Of a stretch of DNA of 36,892 nt, positions 22,419-31,111 are shown piece by piece. A program made the translations under genes and the position numbers. The DNA comes from Oscillospiraceae bacterium (lineage in GTDB: Bacteria; Bacillota; Clostridia; Oscillospirales; Ruminococcaceae). Positions within the stretch are counted from its first letter, which is position 1; every line of letters starts with the position of its first letter. The stretch lies in contig JAIEDQ010000044.1 of NCBI GenBank assembly GCA_029067895.1, forward strand, positions 1 through 36,892, written 5' to 3'. Under the pieces are notes generated by a model, which ran no database searches, was not told the DNA's origin, and was given only the letters and a program-made list of their open reading frames with translations.

Positions 22419-24170
22419 TTACGCCTGCTCAAACTGCGAATTATAAAGATTAGCGTAAAACCCGCCTTTTTCAAGCAGTGACTCATGATTTCCCTGCTCG
22501 ATGATGTTACCGTCCTTCATGACGAGGATAACGTCCGCGTCCCTGATGGTGGACAGGCGGTGCGCGATGATAAAGCTGGTCTTGCCTTTCATCAGCTTGG
22601 CAAACGCGCTTTGTATCTTCTGCTCGGTACGGGTATCAATGCTTGACGTAGCTTCGTCCAGAATAAGCATGGGCGGGTCGGTGAGCATTACTCTGCAAAT
22701 GCAGAGAAGCTGCTTCTGCCCTTGGGAAAGATTTCCTCCGTCCTCGGAGACAACCGTGTCGTAGCCCTCGGGCATACGCCTGATAAAGCTGTGGCAGTGA
22801 CACATTTTCGCCGCCGCGACTATTTCCTCCTCGGTGGCGTTGGGTTTGCCGTAGGCGATATTTTCGCGAATAGTACCCGTGTAGATCCATGTGTCCTGCA
22901 AGACCATTCCGTACATGGCTCTCAGCTCGCTTCGGCGCATATCGCGGATATCCTCGCCGCCGACCTCTATCTCGCCCTCCAGCACGTCGTAGAACCTCAT
23001 CAGCAGGTTGATAAGCGTGGTTTTTCCGCAGCCCGTAGGACCTACTATCGCAACACGCTGACCATTTTTCACCGACACATTTACGTTTTCAAGAAGCTTC
23101 TGATCGGGCTTATAGAAAAATGTCACATTCTTTATCTCCACGTTTCCGTCCGCATTTGCGGGAGCGGGAGGCTCCTTTTCGGGGACTTCCTCCGCTTCGT
23201 CCAGAACGGCGAAAACACGTCTTGCCGAAGCGAATGCCGCCTGCAATTCAGTGATAACTCCCGTTATCTCGTTGAACGGTTTGGTGTACTGGTTCGCATA
23301 GCTTAGGAACGCGGAAATCTGTCCCACGGACATTGCCCCTCCGCTTATTACGGATATCGCTCCGAAAATTCCTGCGGCGGCGTAAACAATGCCGTTTACG
23401 AAACGCGTGCAGGGGTTTGTCAGCGCAGAGTAAAATTGCGCAAGGACACCGCACTTGTAGAGCCTGCCGTTTATTTCCTCAAAGCGTGCCTGCGCTCTGT
23501 CCTCGTAGGAGAACGCCTTGACTATCTTCTGACCTCCCACAAGCTCCTCGATACAGCCGCTAAGCTCTCCGCGGACTGCGGACTGCTCGCGGAATTTGTC
23601 GTGGCAAAGCTTTGTGATAAACGCCGCAACGAAAATGGACAGCGGAGTTATCAGAATTACCGCAAGGGCTATTTTAACGTTTATCCGAAGCATGAACGCT
23701 ATTGTGCCGAAAATGGTAACAATTCCCGTCAGGAACTGGGAAAAGCACTGGAGCATACCGTCCGATATCTGCTCCACGTCCACGGACATACGGCTGATGA
23801 TATCGCCGCGGGAGCTGCTGTCAATATAGTTCAGTGGCACTTTATTCAGCTTCTCGTACAGCTCGCAGCGCAGGTCGCTTACGGCGCGGTAGGTCACCTT
23901 ATAGGTGCAGTATGACATTACCCAGCTGAACATTGCCGACAGTGCGACTGTCACCGCTATCATAAGGACGTACCGCTTTACGCCGTCAAAATCAACGTTG
24001 TTTTCGCCGACTATATAGTCAATGCCCCGTCCAACCAGAACAGGCGTGTAGAGCGACAGCAGAACGCTTACCACCGCCGCGATCACCGCAGGGGCAAGCA
24101 GCGCGGCGCAGGGCTTTGTGTAGCCTAAGATCCTGCCGATAACAGGCTTTTTATTGGACTTTCCGCTCAT
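22419..24170 (-). CDS. ABC exporter half-transporter, canonical site subunit
   Basis: A 583-residue protein: six transmembrane helices (about 20-320) and an ATPase domain. Walker A GPTGCGKTT (about 377-385), signature LSQGQKQ, a consensus Walker B (MLILDEATSS) and H-loop IIAHRLSTIRDAD. It overlaps the upstream half-transporter by four bases (ATGA). The canonical Walker B Glu and H-loop His belong to the active site; with the degenerate partner it forms a heterodimeric multidrug or lipid exporter of the LmrCD/YheHI type. The export substrate is unknown. Confidence 0.92.
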   Translation of the reverse strand: MSGKSNKKPVIGRILGYTKPCAALLAPAVIAAVVSVLLSLYTPVLVGRGIDYIVGENNVDFDGVKRYVLMIAVTVALSAMFSWVMSYCTYKVTYRAVSDLRCELYEKLNKVPLNYIDSSSRGDIISRMSVDVEQISDGMLQCFSQFLTGIVTIFGTIAFMLRINVKIALAVILITPLSIFVAAFITKLCHDKFREQSAVRGELSGCIEELVGGQKIVKAFSYEDRAQARFEEINGRLYKCGVLAQFYSALTNPCTRFVNGIVYAAAGIFGAISVISGGAMSVGQISAFLSYANQYTKPFNEITGVITELQAAFASARRVFAVLDEAEEVPEKEPPAPANADGNVEIKNVTFFYKPDQKLLENVNVSVKNGQRVAIVGPTGCGKTTLINLLMRFYDVLEGEIEVGGEDIRDMRRSELRAMYGMVLQDTWIYTGTIRENIAYGKPNATEEEIVAAAKMCHCHSFIRRMPEGYDTVVSEDGGNLSQGQKQLLCICRVMLTDPPMLILDEATSSIDTRTEQKIQSAFAKLMKGKTSFIIAHRLSTIRDADVILVMKDGNIIEQGNHESLLEKGGFYANLYNSQFEQA

Positions 24171-25900
24171 GCCTTTTCGCCCCCTTTGCTTTCCTGAGAC
24201 ATAACGATCTCGCGGTAGACCTCGCAGCTTTCCAGAAGCTGATCGTGAGTGCCTATTCCCACCGCTTCGCCGTCGTCAAGAACGATAATTTTATCCGCGT
24301 GACGGATAGAAGTCGCTCTCTGAGACACGATCATTACCGTCATTTCGTAAGTGTCGCGGGCGATAGCTTTTCTCAGAGCCGCGTCTGTTGCAAAGTCCAA
24401 AGCGGACGCGCTGTCGTCCAGAATTAAAATTTCGGGACTTCCCGCCAAGGCGCGAGCAATGGTGAGACGCTGCTTCTGACCTCCGGAAAGATTACGTCCT
24501 CCCTGATTTATAAAGGTATCGAAGCCCTCTGGCATTTTGTCGATAAACTCCTTTGCCTGAGCGGTCTCGGCAGCTTTTCGGAGCTGCTCGTCGGTAGCGT
24601 TTTCGTTTCCCCAGCGGAGGTTTTCCGCGATAGTTCCCGAAAACAGCATTGCCTTTTGGGGAACAAAGCCTATCCTTTGGCGAAGCTCTTTCAATCCGTA
24701 GGACTTAACGTCCGCGCCGCCTATAAGCACGCTGCCCTGCTCCGCGTCGTAAAAGCGGGGGACAAGGCTTACCAGCGTGGATTTGCCCGAACCCGTACCG
24801 CCGATTATACCCACGGTCTCGCCCTTTTGGACGGAAAAGCTGATGTGTTCCAGAGCGTTGTCTCCTCCCTCGCTGTAGGAAAAGGAAACGTCCTTAAACT
24901 CTATCATGGGAGCATTTGCCGAAGCGGTCGCTCCCGAACCGTCCCTGACAGACGGCTCTGTGTCGAACACTTCGTTTATCCTGACAGAGCTTGCCGCCGC
25001 CTTTGTGAACAGTACTACAAGGTTTGCAACCACCACAAGAGCAAGGGAAATCTGGGTCATATAGTTTACAAAAGCTATGACCTGACCCTGCGTAAGCGCG
25101 CCGCTGTCAACGCGGAAGCCTCCGAACCAGACGATTGCCGCGATGGCAAGGTTCATAATGGCGTAGGTCAGTGGGTTGAGAAGCGCGGAGAGACGTCCCA
25201 CGCGCATGGAGGTCTCGGCAAAGTCGTCGTTTGCTTCTCTGAAACGCTTTTCTTCGGCTTCCTCACCCGAAAAGGCGCGGATAACACGCGCTCCCGAAAG
25301 GCTTTCACGTGTGATAAGACTTATTTTGTCAAGCTTTTTCTGGATAACGCGGTAAAGCGGCACGGAACGGAACATTATAAAGTACAGAACAGCCGCCACC
25401 AAAGGCATTACCGCAAGGAATATCAGCGACAGTTTTAAATCTATCGTCATAGCCATGACCGCCGCTCCGATAACGAGAAAAGGGGCGCGGACAACAAGTC
25501 TGATAAGCATTGCCACCGCGCTCTGGACTTGATTTACGTCGTTTGTAACGCGTGTTATCAGTGACGGCGTACCGAACCTGTCAAGCTCCGCGTGGGAAAG
25601 GGAGCCGATGTGACGGAACAGGTCGTTCCGAATGACCGTTCCAACGCCCTGTGAAGCCCTCGAAGCAAGATACTGACAGACCAAAGCGCAGCACAGACCA
25701 AGCGCGCCCATGAGTATCATAATGCCGCCCATGCGGTAGATATAGGGCTTACCAGCGCCGCCGTTTATGCCAACGTCGATAATGTCCGCCATGATGAGCG
25801 GTACTATCAGCTCGAAAACCGCTTCGGTAAGCTTTGCGGCAGGACCGATTATCAGCTCCTTTTTGAAGCCGCCCAGATATTTTTTTGCAAGTTTAAACAT
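24167..25900 (-). CDS. ABC exporter half-transporter, degenerate site subunit
   Basis: A 577-residue protein with six transmembrane helices and an ATPase. Walker A GGTGSGKST and signature LSGGQKQRL are normal, but Walker B reads LILDDSASALD, with Asp in place of the catalytic Glu, and the H-loop reads IVSQRATSIRHAD, with Gln for His. These are the hallmarks of the inactive site of heterodimeric exporters. ATG 25900 overlaps the GtrA gene by 8 bases; the in-frame extension upstream is rejected because it lies within that gene. Confidence 0.92.
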   Translation of the reverse strand: MFKLAKKYLGGFKKELIIGPAAKLTEAVFELIVPLIMADIIDVGINGGAGKPYIYRMGGIMILMGALGLCCALVCQYLASRASQGVGTVIRNDLFRHIGSLSHAELDRFGTPSLITRVTNDVNQVQSAVAMLIRLVVRAPFLVIGAAVMAMTIDLKLSLIFLAVMPLVAAVLYFIMFRSVPLYRVIQKKLDKISLITRESLSGARVIRAFSGEEAEEKRFREANDDFAETSMRVGRLSALLNPLTYAIMNLAIAAIVWFGGFRVDSGALTQGQVIAFVNYMTQISLALVVVANLVVLFTKAAASSVRINEVFDTEPSVRDGSGATASANAPMIEFKDVSFSYSEGGDNALEHISFSVQKGETVGIIGGTGSGKSTLVSLVPRFYDAEQGSVLIGGADVKSYGLKELRQRIGFVPQKAMLFSGTIAENLRWGNENATDEQLRKAAETAQAKEFIDKMPEGFDTFINQGGRNLSGGQKQRLTIARALAGSPEILILDDSASALDFATDAALRKAIARDTYEMTVMIVSQRATSIRHADKIIVLDDGEAVGIGTHDQLLESCEVYREIVMSQESKGGEKA

Positions 25901-26363
25901 CTTCGGTGTCCCCCTTTTTATTTTTCCTGAAAATAACAAGCTTGCTGAAAAGGTAATTTATGACAAGAATAAATATCTGCGCGATAAGCTTCATTATATA
26001 CTCGTTTTGGTGCAGGACGCGCACGGTCAGTATCATAAAGCCAAGCTCCATGAAGTAAGTCACGGCACGCGCTCCGTAGAAAGCCGCCGCCTGACTTATC
26101 CAGTCCTTGCCCGTGTCGGACTTGTTCTTAAACACCCAAACCTTGTTTGCGAAAAAGGCAAAGGTGACGGCGCAAATCCAGCTGATGGTGGTGTTGGCTT
26201 CGGTGGGAAGTCCCAGATAGGCGGGAACATACTGGGCAATAATGGCAATTACCGTGGTCATGCCGCCGACTACAAGGTACAGCAGAACGCTTTCGTGGCG
26301 GTCGTAAAAGTTTTGAATAGGTTCGGGAAATACAGACAATATTTTCCTTATGAGCTTGTCCAC
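25893..26363 (-). CDS. GtrA-family membrane protein
   Basis: A 156-residue protein with four hydrophobic helices and the GtrA pattern: LLYLVVGGMTTVIAIIAQY, TISWICAVTFAFFANKVWVF, YGARAVTYFMELGFMIL, QIFILVINYLFSKLVIF. GtrA proteins help move polyprenyl-linked sugars across the membrane. The start is read as GTG 26363, about 11 bases after GGAGG. An upstream in-frame extension would include the promoter. It overlaps the ABC exporter gene, suggesting that the exporter may handle a glycosylated or lipid-linked substrate; this is inference. Confidence 0.85.
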   Translation of the reverse strand: MDKLIRKILSVFPEPIQNFYDRHESVLLYLVVGGMTTVIAIIAQYVPAYLGLPTEANTTISWICAVTFAFFANKVWVFKNKSDTGKDWISQAAAFYGARAVTYFMELGFMILTVRVLHQNEYIMKLIAQIFILVINYLFSKLVIFRKNKKGDTEDV

Positions 26364-26403
26364 TGAAAATGAATCCTCCGTTAAAAAATGTAAATGCTTT
26401 AAT

Positions 26404-26412
26404 ATTATAGCA
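26404..26412 (-). promoter_or_regulatory. Extended -10 promoter of the GtrA/ABC operon
   Basis: Minus strand TGC-TATAAT (26412-26404), an extended -10 box; no good -35 is present. Confidence 0.6.
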
Positions 26413-26483
26413 TATATTTTTGCAAAAATCATTAACTATTGTAAAATTTTTCGGGGAACGGAGATCATAGGGCATGACCAAGG

Positions 26484-26671
26484 TAAATTTTGATTTGCGG
26501 GGAGCCCCCGCGGGCTGAGTCACCCCCACCGTAAGATGTTCAGAACATTAATTTTGCTATTGCCCCCTCAAGGGGGCAGGTAGATTTGTCGGCTACCTAA
26601 TCTATTTCATTTTTGTATGGCGGAGACTTACTTCCCACATAGAACCAGCTCCCCGCCTAAATCAAAATTTA
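26484..26671. mobile_element. MITE-like repeat, copy 1
   Basis: A 188-base non-coding element with terminal inverted repeats: TAAATTTTGATTT-GCGGGGAGC at the left and, read from the right end, TAAATTTTGATTT-AGGCGGGGAGC. It contains an internal TGCCCCC-TCAA-GGGGGCA hairpin and an AGCCC/GGGCT pair. A second copy lies at 36209-36390 in the same orientation; the left 107 bases are almost identical, the right part is about 70% alike, and the terminus is conserved again. It encodes no transposase. The TA at both tips could be a TA target duplication as made by IS630/Tc1-type transposases. It fills most of the gap between GtrA (26363) and sleL (26685). Confidence 0.75.
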
Positions 26672-26684
26672 CTGCTGAACAAAT

Positions 26685-28007
26685 TTATTCTTTCTGATAA
26701 TTTTGCATATCAGATCCGTACACCTTTACAATATTGAACATACTGTTGAGAAGCAAAAAATTCTGCGGAAACGGACGCATCAGGTTCCAGTATCCGCAGC
26801 CGAGAATGTCCTTTTCCGAGACTAAAGAAAATTTTCCTCTCAGGCTTCGGACGTCCTCGAACCACACTACCCGCTCTGCACCCTCAGAATCGGTGTAGTA
26901 AAAATAGGGACTTTGAGAAAGCTCATCGAAAAGTATCTCCGCGCCGTTTCCAACCGCAAGATTTACCGCCGTAAGGTTCCCCAGCGTAACGGCGGCGGTA
27001 ACTCCCCTCTCGTACGGCAGCTTCCAGTTGTAGCCGTAGTTGGGAATGCCGAGAAAAATTTTTTCCGCGGGAATTTCCGTCAGCGCGTATTCCAGCACCT
27101 GCCTTACGCTCGGCAGGGGTGCTACAGCCATCGGCGGACCGTATGTATATCCCCACTCGTACGTCATAAGAAAAACAAGATCGGCGGCATTTCCCAGAAG
27201 TCTGTAGTCGTGCGCTTCATAGAGCGTCCCCGGCTGATTGGCGGAGGTTTTCGGTGCAAGATCGACGTGTACCTCCAATCCTACAGCGTTGAGCTGCCTT
27301 GCGGCGTTTTCCACAAAAGCGGCAAATTCTATTCTCAGCTGCTGCGGGATATATTCCATGTCGATATCCATTCCCTGCGCGTTTTTCCGTATTATGACCC
27401 CGATCATCTCCTCAATGACAAGGTTCTGGAAATCAAGATCGGTAAGAAGCCTTTCCACTTTTCCCGAACCGAAAGTGCCGTCCTCGTTTATGGTTGTAAG
27501 ACTGAGAAACACCGCCGTACCGTATCGGTGTGACAGCTCAATTATATCGCTGTCGCTTATCTCTATAAGAGAACCGTCCTCCTTAAAACCGTAGCCGAAC
27601 ACGATAACGTAGGTCATATAGGGCAGAGCGGCTTCAAGGACGCTGCGGTCTATGTAGCTGTAGACAAACCCGCTGACACGTATATCCTCAGCAGGCTTGT
27701 CATCGAAGCTTATTGTTATCTGCGTACCCTCGGGGATATAGTCCGCACCGATAAGGAACGGATTGTTTCTGTAAAGCTGCATAACGCTTGTTCCGTAGGT
27801 CTCCGCCACCGAAAAAAGGCTGTCCCCGCGCATGAACGTATACACCGTTTCGGGACGGAGAATAAGCAGAGCCTGCCCCACCGCAAGCCGTCCCGAAACG
27901 GAAAGTCCGTTGTCCGAGATAAGCCGCTGAAGCGATATGCCGAAGCGGTTTGCAATAGACAGTGCGGTGTCCCCCGCTTGTACCGTGTAAATTTCCAGAA
28001 TCGTCAC
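26685..28007 (-). CDS. LysM-GH18 spore peptidoglycan hydrolase (SleL/YaaH-like)
   Basis: A 440-residue protein: two LysM modules (about 5-50 and 54-99), then a GH18 domain with the catalytic DxDxE as Asp214, Asp216 and Glu218 (GMDIDMEYI). There is no signal peptide, as in Bacillus SleL/YaaH, which is made in the mother cell and acts on the spore cortex. It probably has N-acetylglucosaminidase activity on spore peptidoglycan. The start is GTG 28007, with GGAG three bases too close for comfort; no better start was found before the first LysM. A promoter at 28027-28053 resembles a late mother-cell sporulation sigma promoter. It suggests the organism can sporulate. Confidence 0.86.
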   Translation of the reverse strand: MTILEIYTVQAGDTALSIANRFGISLQRLISDNGLSVSGRLAVGQALLILRPETVYTFMRGDSLFSVAETYGTSVMQLYRNNPFLIGADYIPEGTQITISFDDKPAEDIRVSGFVYSYIDRSVLEAALPYMTYVIVFGYGFKEDGSLIEISDSDIIELSHRYGTAVFLSLTTINEDGTFGSGKVERLLTDLDFQNLVIEEMIGVIIRKNAQGMDIDMEYIPQQLRIEFAAFVENAARQLNAVGLEVHVDLAPKTSANQPGTLYEAHDYRLLGNAADLVFLMTYEWGYTYGPPMAVAPLPSVRQVLEYALTEIPAEKIFLGIPNYGYNWKLPYERGVTAAVTLGNLTAVNLAVGNGAEILFDELSQSPYFYYTDSEGAERVVWFEDVRSLRGKFSLVSEKDILGCGYWNLMRPFPQNFLLLNSMFNIVKVYGSDMQNYQKE

Positions 28008-28026
28008 CTTCTCCGCGTTTTTGTAC

Positions 28027-28053
28027 TATTATATGCGCGGCGCAGGGAAACGT
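28027..28053 (-). promoter_or_regulatory. Sporulation-type (sigma-K-like) promoter of sleL
   Basis: Minus strand: AC (28053-28052), 16 bases, CATATAATA (28035-28027), matching the CATANNNTA -10 of sigma K. No TTGACA-like -35 is present. A weak sigma-A reading is possible through the TATAAT inside it. Confidence 0.5.
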
Positions 28054-28091
28054 CAGTCATGTTTTTGCGGGGATCAATTTATTTCCGCATT

Positions 28092-28125
28092 ATAAAAAAT
28101 GTGAGTACCGTTTCCGATACTCACA
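28092..28125 (-). terminator. Intrinsic terminator after telA
   Basis: Minus strand: ATGTGAGTA and TACTCACAT form a perfect 9-bp stem with a 10-base loop, followed by TTTTTAT. Confidence 0.9.
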
Positions 28126-28131
28126 TCTGAA

Positions 28132-29298
28132 TTATTTTGTTTCGCTCATCTTAGCGCGGTAATCCTCTTTAAGCTTCTGCAAGCGTATGGAATCCTCCTT
28201 GCGCTGCTGTTTTGCCGCATCCTGTATCTGCCTCGTCTCCTCGATACCGTCAACAATGGTTTTCCATGTCTCTTCAAGGGTATCCACCTTAATGGAGCTT
28301 CCCGAAGCAAGCTGGGTTGTCAGCTTGGTCTGGGCAACGGTGTTCTGTGCATTTTTAAGAAGCAGCTCGTTTGTTTTCTCGTCCAGAGCCTGCATAGCCT
28401 CCGCCTGAACGCGCTGTCTTTTCAACATGACCGCCTGCGCCAGAGCCTGCTTGAACACGGGCATTGTAATGATAAACGCCGAATTTATCTTTCTGATAAG
28501 GTTCAGATTGGAGAACTGCATTGCTTTCAGCATGGGGACTGTCTGCATAGCAACATTCTCCGCGATCTTCAAGTCCATAACTCTCTGCTCGAAAACCTGT
28601 CTGGTCTGTTCGAGTGTCTGCAAGTCCATTGCAACCGCGCCCGAATCGGGTTCGGCTTCAAGCTTTTTGCGGTAGTCCTCGATATACTGGTCAAGCTCCA
28701 CGCAAGCCTGCTCGCCCGCCATTATATACAGGAGCAAGTCCTTGTAGTACTGGATATTCGCGTTGAACATTGTCTCCAGCTTGACGTTGGAGGCTTCGAT
28801 CTCGGTCTCGTACTGTCTGAGCTGAACGTAAATCTTGTCCACGTCCTCGCCCATTGTGTGGTACTTTGCAAGAAGCTTGTCGACCTGCTTTCTCAGACTG
28901 GCGAAGATACCCTTTTTGCCGTCGTCGGTAAGCTCCTTCGCGTCGAACTGCTCCATTACCGCAGACAGGTGCATAAGAAGTTCTCCCGAATCGTTGATCT
29001 GATCCATGTTCATCGAGTTGAGGACTTGGTCGGAAGCCTTGGATATCTCCATCGCCACTTCGTTTCCGAACTTTACGATAGAGTTAACGTCGTTGATATT
29101 GATAGTGCTTACAAGCTTGTCTACCTGCTCGTTCTTTACAAGCTCCTGCTTTAACTCTTCCGTCTTTGCGGTCATTGAAAATTCCTGCGGAACGTCCGTC
29201 TTGATGTTGAGTGGAGCGGCTGTTGTTGTTACGTCCGTTGTGACAGCTCCCGCAGCCTGTGCCTGAGCCTCCGTTGAAGGTGTGAATTTAAGCGCCAT
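28132..29298 (-). CDS. TelA/toxic anion resistance family protein (YceH-like)
   Basis: A 388-residue, almost wholly helical cytosolic protein of the TelA family. An Ala/Thr-rich N-terminus (about 10-40) is followed by long coiled-coil-like helices; the family-typical segments are the QYYKDLLLYIMAGEQACVEL helix and the NLNLIRKINSAFIITMPVFK region. Tellurite resistance was the first phenotype described, but the biochemical role is unknown. ATG 29298 lies two bases after the YceG stop. The pair YceG-TelA matches B. subtilis yceG-yceH, which belongs to the Ter stress-response gene families. It is the last gene before a strong terminator. Confidence 0.9.
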   Translation of the reverse strand: MALKFTPSTEAQAQAAGAVTTDVTTTAAPLNIKTDVPQEFSMTAKTEELKQELVKNEQVDKLVSTININDVNSIVKFGNEVAMEISKASDQVLNSMNMDQINDSGELLMHLSAVMEQFDAKELTDDGKKGIFASLRKQVDKLLAKYHTMGEDVDKIYVQLRQYETEIEASNVKLETMFNANIQYYKDLLLYIMAGEQACVELDQYIEDYRKKLEAEPDSGAVAMDLQTLEQTRQVFEQRVMDLKIAENVAMQTVPMLKAMQFSNLNLIRKINSAFIITMPVFKQALAQAVMLKRQRVQAEAMQALDEKTNELLLKNAQNTVAQTKLTTQLASGSSIKVDTLEETWKTIVDGIEETRQIQDAAKQQRKEDSIRLQKLKEDYRAKMSETK

Positions 29299-29300
29299 AG

Positions 29301-30926
29301 TTATTTTCTTCCTTTCTTGAATAGTTTTCCGAACAGTCCTTTGCCGCTCGGTTCGGGAATGGAATCGGGTATCTTGAATTTCGGTATGTGTACATTATAC
29401 TCGAACTCGTTCATTGTATGGGTCTCGAATGCCGCGTCGCTGACAAAGGTCTCGATGTTCCTGTACCCCGTGGGAGTATAGATGATCATATCAAACCCGA
29501 GAAGATTGAACAGCACAAGCTGAATGCATTCGATCTTGCTGAACGTGTCCTCGATAACGTCTATAATAATAAGCTTCGGTATGTCCTTGGTAAAATCGTA
29601 TTTTTGCAGAAGCTTCAGTATTTCCCTGTCAAGATTTGTACCCACGTACAGCACCAGCGGGAGAAGCTCGCTGCGGTCTATTTTCAGCAGACCCGTGTCC
29701 ACAGCCTCCTGCATTTTATTGAAGATAAGCGTTTGCAGGCTGTCGGACAGATACCCGTACTTGTTCAGCGGAGAATTTTTCAGCTTATCCGTCAGTATCT
29801 GTTCTCCCACATAGTATGGCTTGTAGACATCAAGGTTGTTCTCGCCGTATTTCCTGTAGCTGGGCGACTTTGAGATTATCCTTGTATCGGGGGAAAGCTT
29901 CCACTTGACGCTGTCCCAGTAAGCGTTAAGATTTCCGTCCTTGACGCCGCTTATTTTTGCGAAGATGTTCGGTACCGTGACCTTTGAGCCGTTAGACGCA
30001 AATCCCGTTCGGTACCTTGCGGGCTGGTGCCACAGCACGTCTATCTCCTCGTAGGTGGTTTTCAGCGTAAGGGACTGCATATCCGAAAACTGAAAGTCGC
30101 GGAAAATGGTGTCGTTATTGTAGAGAATATTGTTAAGCTCCTTGGAAGCGTTGTAGGCGACCGTGGCAAGCTTTGTCCTTACAGGCTTGTCGGGGTACGG
30201 CGTAACGGGAACGGAGCATGGCAGCTCGAATATCTGCATACGTCCCTCAAGATTGTTTTGTTTCAGAGCCGCAAGACCCGACAGATTGCTGCAAATATAC
30301 AGCACGTCTATTCCGATACGGGACATGAAGTGCAGAAAAGCGGTCTCGGCGGGGGTTATGTTGCCGTAGTACATCAGCACGGGTATCTCCGTGTGGTCGC
30401 GGCGGAAAGCCTCCGAGCCGAGGCAGCGGTTCATCCAGACGATAAGGGTCTGCGCCGCGGAGAGAGCGTCCCTGCCGCTCATGCCTTTCATAAAAAGCGG
30501 CAGCGTTTCCCTCGCAAGCTTAGTCCTCACCTCGTCGCCGGGGACATTCACAACAGCCGCCAGTTCTTCGGGAAGCGTCTCTATGTCACCGTCCACAATG
30601 CTTAGCCCGTCGAAAACGGAAAGCTCGTCGGGCGTAGGCGGCTTAAACTCGTACTCGCTGTAAAACAGCAGCTTGGGACATTTTATCAGGTCCTCCCTGA
30701 GACTATAGAGCATATTGTGGAAATCCGCCTTTGCGTCCTCCTCCGCGGGTGCGCCCAAAAGCGCGGCGAAATATACGGGAATAAGCTGCTCGGCGGTAAA
30801 GTGACCTCCCCTTGACAGGAGCCTTTCCGAATGGGATTCAAGAATGTCCTTTGTAAAGGTGTCCGAGGCAGTTGTAACGGTCTGGACAAGTTTTTTATTT
30901 TCAGTAGAAAAACCCTCAAAAATCAT
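29301..30926 (-). CDS. YceG-family protein (Ter-associated)
   Basis: A 541-residue cytosolic protein, the length of B. subtilis YceG. It has no classical enzyme motif I can name. Internal halves share an I/L-rich alpha/beta look (IPVLMYYGNITPAETAFLHF; PLVLYVGTNLDREILKLL; IIIDVIEDTF), as if it contained two related Rossmann-like units. The C-terminus is short, basic and amphipathic (GLFGKLFKKGRK) and could touch the membrane. ATG 30926 has AAAGG at long distance. Its own perfect promoter precedes it (30984-31012), and it is coupled to telA. Neighbouring upstream genes are two dynamin-like GTPases and an M48-like protein. Confidence 0.85.
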   Translation of the reverse strand: MIFEGFSTENKKLVQTVTTASDTFTKDILESHSERLLSRGGHFTAEQLIPVYFAALLGAPAEEDAKADFHNMLYSLREDLIKCPKLLFYSEYEFKPPTPDELSVFDGLSIVDGDIETLPEELAAVVNVPGDEVRTKLARETLPLFMKGMSGRDALSAAQTLIVWMNRCLGSEAFRRDHTEIPVLMYYGNITPAETAFLHFMSRIGIDVLYICSNLSGLAALKQNNLEGRMQIFELPCSVPVTPYPDKPVRTKLATVAYNASKELNNILYNNDTIFRDFQFSDMQSLTLKTTYEEIDVLWHQPARYRTGFASNGSKVTVPNIFAKISGVKDGNLNAYWDSVKWKLSPDTRIISKSPSYRKYGENNLDVYKPYYVGEQILTDKLKNSPLNKYGYLSDSLQTLIFNKMQEAVDTGLLKIDRSELLPLVLYVGTNLDREILKLLQKYDFTKDIPKLIIIDVIEDTFSKIECIQLVLFNLLGFDMIIYTPTGYRNIETFVSDAAFETHTMNEFEYNVHIPKFKIPDSIPEPSGKGLFGKLFKKGRK

Positions 30927-30960
30927 ACAGCAGAAACGCCTTTCAGCAAAGCATTTTTCA

Positions 30961-30976
30961 TCGGGACTTCTCCCGA
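30961..30976 (-). promoter_or_regulatory. 5' stem-loop in the yceG leader
   Basis: TCGGGA, 4-base loop, TCCCGA: a perfect 6-bp stem at the very start of the yceG-telA transcript. It may stabilise the mRNA. Confidence 0.5.
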
Positions 30977-30983
30977 CATAATT

Positions 30984-31012
30984 ATTATACTATACATCAT
31001 ATAATATGTCAA
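30984..31012 (-). promoter_or_regulatory. Perfect consensus promoter of yceG-telA
   Basis: Minus strand: TTGACA (31012-31007), 17-base spacer, TATAAT (30989-30984). Confidence 0.92.
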
Positions 31013-31038
31013 TACAGTTAAGCATAATATTTTTGCGA

Positions 31039-31077
31039 AACGCTTGCAGACCTTCCATGAAAACGTCTGCAAGCGTT
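31039..31077 (-). terminator. Strong 13-bp hairpin after the dynamin operon
   Basis: AACGCTTGCAGAC (31039-31051) and GTCTGCAAGCGTT (31065-31077) pair perfectly around a 13-base loop. No U-tract follows on either strand, so it may be a terminator helped by another factor, a processing site or an mRNA stabiliser. It separates the dynamin-like genes from the yceG promoter. Confidence 0.6.
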
Positions 31078-31111
31078 CTTCGTGTCATGTTTATTAATAT
31101 TGCACCTCGTA

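Noticed and set aside
28132-30926. Calling yceG-telA a tellurite-resistance operon
   Set aside because: The family name rests on one phenotype; no TerC/TerD gene is in the window, and the context favours membrane functions.
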